Origin: Bacteroidales bacterium | GTDB lineage: Bacteria > Bacteroidota > Bacteroidia > Bacteroidales > JAADJA01 | Reading direction: 5' to 3' | NCBI GenBank assembly: GCA_020052415.1 | Contig: JAGVPB010000013.1 | Coordinates: forward strand, 62,001 to 126,000 | DNA: 64,000 nt | Part shown: in pieces, positions 47,501 to 55,400 of the stretch | How the letters are laid out: each line of letters opens with the position of its first letter | How positions within the stretch are numbered: the stretch's first letter is position 1 | Made by a program: the position numbers and the translations under genes | The notes under the pieces: model-generated | Seen by the model: only the letters and a program-made list of their open reading frames with translations | Database searches by the model: none | What the model was told of the DNA's origin: nothing

Positions 47501-47953
47501 TTTCATTTCAAACCGGATGGCGCACTGCTTAATGATGTCGGACTAACGGAATATGCTACTCTTGAAGAATTACAACTTGCCTCCGATGGCTGGTTTTATG
47601 ATCCGGCTGACAAGCTTGGTATTGTGCATGTAAAAACCCAACCATTATCAGTAAATACGGCTTTTCAGATAAAATTAACAGTTGCTACTTCGGTTCCTGA
47701 AGGTTCTGGTGGAAAGACAATTAAAATATTTCCAAATCCAACAACCGGTAAAATATTTATTTCAGCAGATGATAGTATTTTACAAATAAGAGTATATGAT
47801 TTCACAGGAAAACCAATACTTGAAAAAGCGACTTATGATGCGGATTATTCAAATGCAGAGGTTGATCTCTCCGGACATTCGGAAGCGACATATTTTGTTG
47901 AAGTCAGGACTAAACAAGGTTCTGTGAGCAGAAAAATCAGTTTGGTAAAGTAA
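44540..47953 (+). CDS. Secreted GH31 glycosidase with LamG domain and T9SS tail
   Basis: The protein has 1,137 aa. Order: signal peptide (1-26, LHSQ), LamG/concanavalin-like domain (about 27-215: YSLDFNGEGDYVALNGSDLT), an Ig-like segment (about 230-330) and a GH31 region (about 340-990) with predicted nucleophile Asp655 in RACKLDVAWVG and acid/base Asp706 in VVWSGDQSGSYEY. A beta-sandwich C-domain comes next, then a type IX sorting tail (IKIFPNPTTGKIFISADDS, about 1060-1137). GH31 enzymes cleave alpha-linked glucans or related sugars. The linkage is not defined. A strong terminator follows. Confidence 0.92.
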   Translation: MKNIQSLYKFLFIVLFISLSYTLHSQYSLDFNGEGDYVALNGSDLTPPWTLEVMVNKNETDNYQHLLTSTDGNSGIRLEQWFGNKVGFTQAGVMDWYFNYICPIGQWIPLAITNNGTTSKLYINGILNSSVNASINFPMKWISKNTNDASLKAKIDELRIWNMVLSDAIILQYAGQPVEPSHPNYSNLQHYYKFDEGSGTTCYDSKGTLNGTIYGAVYYIDTDHDAGITKLVAPENSPDNYSWSEPLIVRVKNFGFENITEDFNVAYSLDGILQETVIIPAATTPLLSNQTIDVEFAPVNLNTSGSYNFKFFTSLPNDENLQNDTLTKMLVSVSTVIGNITSFAVDTCTALITCGTAKVRVIFYKDDMFRIWLGPNGNFSNPAGNNIVVSYTYPLIDITWSDEGSYYKVSTGELVLRAYKTPLKFALYQNDNQTLIWNEYQGLDWGTRTFQYLETVENEYFFGGGMQNGYFSHKGNKIKISKETENWDDGAVPNPVPFYMSTAGFGAFRNTFSPGEYDFTGNEYSGTAHQESRFDCFYFYGPSLKEILNGYTELTGRPSLIPRWGLELGDADCYNLNGQTTMDVIELVADPYRENDLPGGWILPNDGYGCGYTDLPTVVSELHERGFWTGLWTENGVSQIAWEVGTAGTRACKLDVAWVGSGYLNALNACKAAYDGIETNCNDRAFIWSVCGWAGTQRYSVVWSGDQSGSYEYIRFHIPTFIGSGLSGFNYASSDVDGIFGGSGTTYVRDLQWKTFIPVTYCMSGWATSDKHPWNYGTTIMDINRNYLKLKLRLTPYLYTYCNESYETGTPVVRAMILEFPDDPFYLDKTTQYQFMSGEWLLVTPVYKAAMERDSIYFPAGKWIDYWNGTVYDGSLILDNYPADLTKCPVFVKAGAIIPMYPEMLYDNQFPKDPVTFDIYPHGYSSFELYEDDGISREHRNGAFAKTLIESEGPVFGNGGDIIIDVGESAGNYEGKPEIRSNLFEVHFHFKPDGALLNDVGLTEYATLEELQLASDGWFYDPADKLGIVHVKTQPLSVNTAFQIKLTVATSVPEGSGGKTIKIFPNPTTGKIFISADDSILQIRVYDFTGKPILEKATYDADYSNAEVDLSGHSEATYFVEVRTKQGSVSRKISLVK

Positions 47954-47995
47954 CATTTCCCTGTTTCTCACTTATTATTTCATACAAAAAAAATC

Positions 47996-48047
47996 GGGAT
48001 GCCGGTTCGTTGTCTTAAAGATTAGCGGCATCCCTGTTCCTTTTTTA
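47996..48047 (+). terminator. GH31 gene terminator
   Basis: GGGATGCCG (47996-48004) pairs perfectly with CGGCATCCC (48026-48034), followed by TGTTCCTTTTTTAT. Confidence 0.7.
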
Positions 48048-48097
48048 TACCTGCTTTATAAATGCTGGAAATTGCAGGGTATTTTAAATACGAAAAT

Positions 48098-48937
48098 TCA
48101 CGGACAAACAATATCCAGGAGCATTTCGTCCCAGCAATGCCAGTCGGAGTCGCCAAAGTGCACTTCATCGGATAAATGGCCGTTTTTATTAGTCCTGCTC
48201 CATTCTATGGTTAAAAGATTGTCGGCGCTTGCGCCATAGATGTGATAGTAAGCATCAAACGGAATGCTGGTATTGATACCGTAATAAATATAGCCTCCGT
48301 TTTCAGGTGCGCCAGTCTTTACATTCGTATATTTAATATCTGCTTCATTATTCAGGGTATTCCTGTGCCATTCGATCAGGATGATTTCACCGGGGTTATT
48401 GGGATTTTCGTTGAGATGCCATTCTCCTTCAGTATTGGTAAGGTTTGAAATGCCGTGATACCACAGAAAATCAGTGAAGGCATTGGTTTTTGAAATATAC
48501 ATTTCCCATTTAACACCTTCGGTAACCAGTGATGCCTTTAACTGAGCAAGGTGAGCCACTCCTCCCGCCATAAAGTTATACGACCATATCCACTTGCCCT
48601 CTGAAGGATTCCAGACTCCCTCATGATTGAATGACTCATAAAATGAAGCGACAGGGATAGCAAAAGTTAAGGTTAAAACAGCATTCCAAACACCCACGTT
48701 CAGTGCCGCCCAGCCCCAGTTGTTATAAGTCAGGCTGTTTTTATATGCCGTTGTGTCAATGTTACTGAAATCGGTGAAATCCATTGCAAATGTAGATGAA
48801 GGTGGTATTTCCGGTGCAGGATTTGATCCGGCTGTATCCTCATCTTTGGTACAACTTGTAGTACCAATAAATAAAACCATAACAATTAAGGAAAGCGACT
48901 TCATCATTTTTCTGTTGATCAAACTGATTGTTTTCAT
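48098..48937 (-). CDS. Lipoprotein of unknown function
   Basis: The protein has 279 aa with the start at 48937, and the signal ends in lipobox FIGTTSC (Cys29). The mature part is rich in aromatic residues and beta-strand patterns (TFAMDFTDFSNIDTTAYKNS, WNAVLTLTFAIPVASFYESF, KWIWSYNFMAGGVAHLAQLK). I do not recognise the family. Such lipoproteins are common surface proteins in Bacteroidota. The longer frame to 49015 adds residues that spoil the signal sequence. Confidence 0.72.
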   Translation of the reverse strand: MKTISLINRKMMKSLSLIVMVLFIGTTSCTKDEDTAGSNPAPEIPPSSTFAMDFTDFSNIDTTAYKNSLTYNNWGWAALNVGVWNAVLTLTFAIPVASFYESFNHEGVWNPSEGKWIWSYNFMAGGVAHLAQLKASLVTEGVKWEMYISKTNAFTDFLWYHGISNLTNTEGEWHLNENPNNPGEIILIEWHRNTLNNEADIKYTNVKTGAPENGGYIYYGINTSIPFDAYYHIYGASADNLLTIEWSRTNKNGHLSDEVHFGDSDWHCWDEMLLDIVCP

Positions 48938-49055
48938 AAAATTTATTTTTTTGTTTAACATTATGTTACTCTGTTTTGTTGCTCGTTTTAACATTAATTT
49001 TATAGTATTACACACTGCTTGAGTTATACCCTTATTCCTGTTGCGATATATTTAG

Positions 49056-49063
49056 TAAGTTTG
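49056..49063 (+). promoter_or_regulatory. -7 box deciding the YjjG-like gene start
   Basis: TAAGTTTG matches TAnnTTTG. It excludes the upstream reading from 49019 and supports the ATG at 49082. Confidence 0.5.
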
Positions 49064-49081
49064 CTCTTTCATTTCATTTCT

Positions 49082-49774
49082 ATGAAATATAAACATATTT
49101 TTATTGATCTTGATCGCACCTTATACGATTTTGATTTAAGCACCCGCGAAACCTTTCTTGAACTGTTTGATAAATTCGGCTTGTATGAAAGGGGCGTCAC
49201 TCCTTTTGAAAAATTTTATAAATTATACCTGAAAAACAATTTGGCTCTCTGGGATCAGTATAGGAAGGGTGAGGTCAAAAAACGGTTTCTGAATGTCCAC
49301 CGTTTCCATATCACTTTGCTTGCATTCGGGATTGATGACCGTGCTTTTGCCGGAAGGTTTGCCAGCGATTACCTTCACCTCAGCCCGCGTAAAAAAGCTT
49401 TATTTCCTAATGTAATTGAAGTGCTGGAATACCTTCATAAAAAATATACACTTCACATCATCACCAATGGGTTTGATGAGGTTCAGGAGATAAAAATAAA
49501 GTCCAATGAGCTGGAAAAATATTTTACTACGATCACAACCTCTGAAGAGGCGGGAGCCAAAAAGCCTGAGAAGAAAATCTTTCTTTATGCCTTGAAAAAA
49601 GCGGGCGCCCTGCCGGAAGAAAGCCTTATGATTGGCGACGACCTGGTGGTTGATATTGAAGGAGCCAGGCAGGTGGGTATGGATGGTTTATTTTGCAACT
49701 TCGATCATTTACCTGAAAATGCATTGGCAACTTATGAAGTTAAGGGGATGCTGGAGATAAAATTAATACTTTAG
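49082..49774 (+). CDS. YjjG-type HAD pyrimidine 5'-nucleotidase
   Basis: This is a HAD phosphatase that removes phosphate from noncanonical pyrimidine nucleotides in its studied relatives. The 230 aa protein has catalytic motif I IFIDLDRTLYDF, motif II LHIITNGFDEVQ, motif III Lys in GAKKPEKKIFLYALKKAG and motif IV LMIGDDLVVDIEGARQVGMD. The start at 49082 agrees with the -7 box. Confidence 0.9.
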   Translation: MKYKHIFIDLDRTLYDFDLSTRETFLELFDKFGLYERGVTPFEKFYKLYLKNNLALWDQYRKGEVKKRFLNVHRFHITLLAFGIDDRAFAGRFASDYLHLSPRKKALFPNVIEVLEYLHKKYTLHIITNGFDEVQEIKIKSNELEKYFTTITTSEEAGAKKPEKKIFLYALKKAGALPEESLMIGDDLVVDIEGARQVGMDGLFCNFDHLPENALATYEVKGMLEIKLIL

Positions 49775-49886
49775 AAAAAAGAAGCTTTTGTTTTTGAGGT
49801 TACTTATTGCTATGATCTCATAAATAATATATGGAAAGCGGGATAAATCAAATTAACATTTTAGATAATATATATATTCGAATTGT

Positions 49887-50606
49887 ATGAAAACTCCTAA
49901 CGATGTAAAAAGCTGGTACAATACTTATTCAAAGAACCAATTAGTGACCGGAATCAATTTAAGACATTATACTATAATGAATCATTTAATTAATTCAGGA
50001 TTAAGAAAAAATAACTCGGTTCTTGAAATTGGATGTGGTATTGGTACCTTAACTGGATTAATCTATAAATATCTGACAGAAGGTAAACTGGTCGCAACGG
50101 ATATAAGCGATGAGTCTATCAATATTGCCAAAATACGATTACCTCATTCAAAGAATATTGAATTTTTTATTACTGATATGAAAGATTTCAGCTATCCTGC
50201 AAAGTTTGATTTTATTGTCTTACCTGACGTTTTGGAACATATACCTTTGGAACAACACCAGGATCTATTTCGAAATCTCTCTAAACTAATGCACAGCAAA
50301 TCACTACTTCTGATTCATATACCTCACCCAAAAGCTCAGGATTATATCAGGCTTAATTCTCCTGAAAAGCTTCAAATAATAGATCAATCCCTCAGAGCGG
50401 ATGAGTTACTAAAATGTGCTTACTCTAACGATTTAATTTTAGTCAACTATATTTCATATTCTCTTTATAGTAAAGAGGCAGACTACGTTTTTATTTCTTT
50501 TAAAAAAAATGAAGACATCACTCTCAACAAATTATCACAACTGGTTATAATCCGCAGAAAATTTATAGTTCGAACAAAAACGGTTTTATCAAGATTCTTT
50601 AAATAA
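49887..50606 (+). CDS. Class I SAM-dependent methyltransferase
   Basis: This 239 aa protein has motif I VLEIGCGIGTLTGLI (about 46-60), the ATDISDESINIAKIRLP block and the motif DFIVLPDVLEHIPLEQHQDL. The acceptor is unknown. It is more AT-rich than its neighbours. It is followed by a convergent glycosyltransferase gene, so it may belong to a small surface-glycan or lipid-modification pair. Confidence 0.85.
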   Translation: MKTPNDVKSWYNTYSKNQLVTGINLRHYTIMNHLINSGLRKNNSVLEIGCGIGTLTGLIYKYLTEGKLVATDISDESINIAKIRLPHSKNIEFFITDMKDFSYPAKFDFIVLPDVLEHIPLEQHQDLFRNLSKLMHSKSLLLIHIPHPKAQDYIRLNSPEKLQIIDQSLRADELLKCAYSNDLILVNYISYSLYSKEADYVFISFKKNEDITLNKLSQLVIIRRKFIVRTKTVLSRFFK

Positions 50607-50628
50607 TTAACTGGCTTAACGAAGAATA

Positions 50629-51606
50629 TTATTTCAGGATTTTTTTAAAAGCTTCTGACCGTTTCCCCAGAGAATAGGAATTCATTACAAAATTCCTGTT
50701 TTCATAGCAAATTTCTTTACTCAGTGATCTAAGGGATTTTTCCAAATATTCAGGGTTTACTTCATCTCTGATTAAAATTTTATTGACCTTCAGATCCGCC
50801 ATTCCATTAACGGCAGTCACACAAGGATAACAACCCATCAGGATAGCCTCTAGTAAGGTATTTGGCAATCCTTCAGCTATACTAAACTGACAGTAAACTT
50901 TTGTACGATTCATATATTTTTTAATATTTGCCTGGTCCATTTTAATGTGGAATTCCAGATTAGTTGGGATTTCAGGAACATCATTATTGTCCAAATTTAT
51001 CCCAATTACTACAAATTTGTATTCAGGCATTAGATCAGCCATTTTTAAAAACCTGTCCAATCCCTTTCTCAGGTAACCCTGCTTTGTATTTACGATCCCA
51101 ACAGTTAAAAAATCTATATCTCTCTCAATTGAAACCGGATTCCAAAATTCAGAATTGTAACCGGTTGGTATTTCATGTACTTTACTTGTATTTATCTTGC
51201 ACCAGTTAAGAAGTCCCATCTGATTCTGTCCATATTCATTGAAACCCTCAATTAAAGAAAAATGCACTGGAGCGATACGATGACAAAATAAATAACTTAA
51301 TCTACCAATAGTTCGTCGGAACCATTTTTGACTAAAAAGTCCATAAGGTTTTCCGTCAATCGTCAATCCCATTCCATCAAAACCTCCAATAATAAGTATT
51401 GATCTTCCAAAATATATGCGGCTAAAAATTATCGGGATAAAAGCATGGTAGTCATTGAACCAAATGATATAATTATCAAATCTGTTAAATAGAAAAAAAA
51501 GAATTTGCTTCTTCAGCCCCGACCATCCGTATTCCTGACATTTAAACATATCTATATCGGACTGTATAAAAGTGCTCTTTCTGTTATAAACAATAATCGT
51601 TTTCAT
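50629..51606 (-). CDS. GT4-like glycosyltransferase
   Basis: This 325 aa protein has the GT-B C-terminal nucleotide-sugar motif in FSIAEGLPNTLLEAILMGCY with PCVTAVNG (E-x7-E pattern). A preceding Rossmann-like N-domain has ILIIGGFDGMGL and IPTGYNSEFWNPVSIERDID. The donor and acceptor are unknown. It overlaps no neighbour and lies convergent to the methyltransferase. Confidence 0.82.
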   Translation of the reverse strand: MKTIIVYNRKSTFIQSDIDMFKCQEYGWSGLKKQILFFLFNRFDNYIIWFNDYHAFIPIIFSRIYFGRSILIIGGFDGMGLTIDGKPYGLFSQKWFRRTIGRLSYLFCHRIAPVHFSLIEGFNEYGQNQMGLLNWCKINTSKVHEIPTGYNSEFWNPVSIERDIDFLTVGIVNTKQGYLRKGLDRFLKMADLMPEYKFVVIGINLDNNDVPEIPTNLEFHIKMDQANIKKYMNRTKVYCQFSIAEGLPNTLLEAILMGCYPCVTAVNGMADLKVNKILIRDEVNPEYLEKSLRSLSKEICYENRNFVMNSYSLGKRSEAFKKILK

Positions 51607-51670
51607 TAAACAAATTGTATTTTAATCTTTAATCCGTCAATTTCTTTGACTTATAAGGATGTTCGCGAAT

Positions 51671-52264
51671 TCACTCCATGATATTTTCAATATTGATACG
51701 TATTTGATCCAGATCAATCATTGCGTTAATCAGTGATAGATATTCGAATTGGTTGATATTCCTTAAGTTTAATTCTTCTTCCCGAATGACGTTATTGTCG
51801 AGGTATAATTGCCTCTTTGTACCTTTCAGCAAAGGATTTGCAGGTGTTAAACATTGACTGCCATCCCAAAAGGCCACATTCGCTGATGAGGTATCTGTTA
51901 TCATGCCGTTCTTTATAATCAGGACGTCATCGCAATTTCCCTTTTGGTCGAATAATTCATTTATTTTCGTCCGGTTCGCGTATTTGTAACTGTAATCAAT
52001 ATCATCACTCTCTGTTAATTTTAAAGAAGAAATTTTCCGTGGAATATATGGATCGAATTCAATTCCTTCGATCTGTTGGCTATAGAATACCCTGCATTTT
52101 ATTATACCGGAGGGCAGATCAACCGGAATGGAGATCAAATCTTCAAGGTCGGTTTTTCTCGATACACCGAATAATTCACTTCGTGATCTGTTGAATCGTT
52201 CATTGTGATAAAAAATATTCTGCAGCTGGCGGTCAATAATTTTTATACTTTCAAATAATACCAT
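51671..52264 (-). CDS. PabC-like class IV aminotransferase (aminodeoxychorismate lyase)
   Basis: This 197 aa PLP-fold protein has the class IV order: FHNERFNRSRSELFG-type start (YHNERFNRSRSELFG, about 19-33), the Lys in SYKYANRTKINELF (about 92-106) and DVLIIKNGMITDTSSANVAF. It resembles short PabC proteins that convert aminodeoxychorismate to p-aminobenzoate for folate. PabB and PabA lie at 58138-59729. The large FISUMP gene lies between pabC-like and pabB, so the cluster appears interrupted. Confidence 0.8.
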   Translation of the reverse strand: MVLFESIKIIDRQLQNIFYHNERFNRSRSELFGVSRKTDLEDLISIPVDLPSGIIKCRVFYSQQIEGIEFDPYIPRKISSLKLTESDDIDYSYKYANRTKINELFDQKGNCDDVLIIKNGMITDTSSANVAFWDGSQCLTPANPLLKGTKRQLYLDNNVIREEELNLRNINQFEYLSLINAMIDLDQIRINIENIME

Positions 52265-52467
52265 GTTTCCGGTTTACTTATAATAGTTTGTAACTTTGAA
52301 AGAATGCAAACATAAATAAAATAAATGCTTTAAAAATTGCAAAAATATCCAATTGAAAAATCGTTTAACCAACGACTAAAAATACGGCGACTTGCAAATC
52401 GATTGAAGGTAAGAATGATTATTTTTTATCAGGTTACATGTTTTCAATGAATGAATGATTGATTCAT

Positions 52468-55400
52468 TTAATTCTTTATACACCTAACTGATAAACCATG
52501 AGTTTTTTCACCACCATTTTTATAGATTTGTGGATTGCCAACATTCAGGATTCTAAACCAGGCATGATTGGTATTGCTTGGATTTAAACTCGAAGTAAAA
52601 AATACGCTCCTTTCAGGTAAAAATAAAAAACCTGAACCATCCCATGCTCTTTGTCCTGATAATATAGCGTTGAACCCTGATATATTTTCCTGGAAAAGTA
52701 CATTACCGATATAAGTACCTTGCCATCCCTGTAAGAATTGATTATTAACTGAGGGATCTATATTGTGGCTCATTTCAAACCACTCTAAATCGGTAGGAAT
52801 GTGCCAGCCTTCCGGACATATTCCTTGGGTTCCTTGTTGAGTATTATAATCCATTAATTCATTCCATTGGTAAAGCGACCCAAATATTTCACAATTGCTT
52901 GATAGGTTATCATAGCAGTACTTCTCAATAATCCCATTATTGCTTTGATTTTGACTTCCAACAATCATTGTTCCAATGTTTAAGTTCTCTGCCATCCAGC
53001 ATTGGTCATCCACTTGAAAAGTGTTATAGGATTGCCCATCACGGATATCAATTATTGGATCACCACAATCCCACTGAATAATGATGTCATCTTTTACACA
53101 CCTTATTGCAAACGCGCAAAGTTTATTAACACCATTTTTATAAATTTGAGGATTTCCTTCATCCAATCTTCTAAACCAAGAGGCAGTAGTATTATAAGAA
53201 TTTATGGTCGAAGTGTAGAGAAAACTTCTTTCCCCGAGATAAGAATAACCAGACTCAAACCAGTACTGTCCAGATAATAAGGCATTAAATCCCGAAGATC
53301 CACCTTCTAGTAATTGTGTTCCAATATCTATTCCCTGCCAGTTTTGTAAGTTAATGTTATTTACTGATGGATCCAAATAATTACACATATTGAACCATTC
53401 AAGGTCGGAGGGTACGTGCCATTCTTCAGGACAAATACCTTGAGACATCTCTTCATTTGAATAATTCATCAGTTCATTCCATTGATATAAACCGCCATAA
53501 ATTTCACAATTAGACTCAATGTCATCATAGCAATACTTTTCCGATATTTCATTATTACTTTGGTTCTGGCTACCATTGATTTTAGTCCCATAATCAAGAT
53601 TTTCAGCCATCCAACATAGTTGATCTATTTGAACTGTGTTGTATATCTGACTGTCACGAGTATCAATTAATGGGTCACCACAACTCCAGGTGGGAGGTGA
53701 AGATTCTTTGATACACCGAACACTAAAACCGGTGTCTTTATAGTAAGTGTAACGACCTATACTGCTGTTATTATAACTCAATGACCGGCGCCACGCAAGT
53801 TCAGCATTACTCTCTGTAGAAGACCAAAAATAGGCGGCATAACCCAAATTGTCAAAATTATCATTGTGAGTTCGGTAGCCACCCGGAAGGGCAGTGAATC
53901 CGGAAACATTTGTTCCATTACCGCCTGAATTCCAGCCAGTTGTATTTTTCATTTTAAGTCCAACATCTGTTCCACTCCATCCATTTGAAGTATTACAATT
54001 CACTGTAGGGTCAATAAATTGGGTTAGTGTACACCATTCTGAATCTGTAGGTACTTCCCATCCTATTGGACAAATACCCTGTGTTCCTTGTTGTGTATTA
54101 TATTCCATCATTTCGTTCCATTGGTATAAACCACCATAGTTATCACAGTTAGTTGGATTATTGCCATAGCAATATTTTTCAATAACTCCATCGTCTGACA
54201 TATCGTTTAGACCCAATATCACAGTTCCAATGTTCAGATTTTCAGCCATCCAGCATTGCTCACCAATTTGTACGGTATTATAAGCCTGACCATCCCTTGC
54301 ATCAATCAGAGGATCCCCGCAACCCCATACCGGTTGGTTTATGGTTATAAAAGACCAATCCGGACCTTCAGTAAAATTACCATGGTCATCATGAGCAATA
54401 ATCTTCCAAAAATAAGAGGTATAGAAAGTCAGAATGCCTGGATTATAATCAGAATTAGTTTGACCTGAAGATACAATAGGAGGCGGATTTATTGTACCAA
54501 AATAAACGTCATAGGTCAGAGGATCATTTTCCGGATCGGTACATGACCATGATAAAGTTGTATTTATAGGCTGGTTTACTGCGCCATCAGGAGGTTGAGG
54601 AGTGAATGGCGATGAAGGAGGTTGGTTACCATACTCATCCTTTATACATCTTATACCAAATGCCGCCAATTTATTGACTCCATTTTTATATATTTGAGGA
54701 TTACCGGGATCCATTCTTCTAAACCATGAACCTATCGTATTATACGGATTGATTGTTGACGTGTAAAACAAACTCCTTTCACCAAGATAGGAAAATCCGG
54801 TTGCATACCAGTATTCACCTGAAAATAAAGCATTAAAACCTGAGCTCCCTCCCTGTAGTAATTGGGTTCCGATATCCGTTCCCTGCCAGCTTTGCAAATT
54901 AATATTATTAACTGTCGGATCTAAATAATGACTCATGTTGTACCATTCCAAGTCAGAGGCCACATGCCAGCCCTCGGGACAAATACCTTGTGAGCCTTCA
55001 ATTTCGGAATATTCCATGAGTTCGTTCCACTGGTATAGACCACCATAAATATCACAACTTGTTTCAGTATCATTATAACAATATTTTTCAATGATCCCAT
55101 TGTCGCTTTGATTTTGACTCCCGCTGATCATTGTTCCAATGTTCATATTTTCAGCCATCCAGCATTGTTGATCAATTTGTACGGTATTATAAAGCTGCCC
55201 GTCACGGGGATCGTTATATGGATCACCACAATCCCAGGGTGCAGCTAAAGTATCTTTAATGCATCGTAAGGCAAGTCCGTGAGATTTTTCACAACCATTT
55301 CTGTATATCTGTGGATTTCCTGCGTAAAGATTTCTGAACCACGAATGTAGTGAATTATAAGGATTAATCGTTGACGTAAAAAATACACTCCTTTCATTTA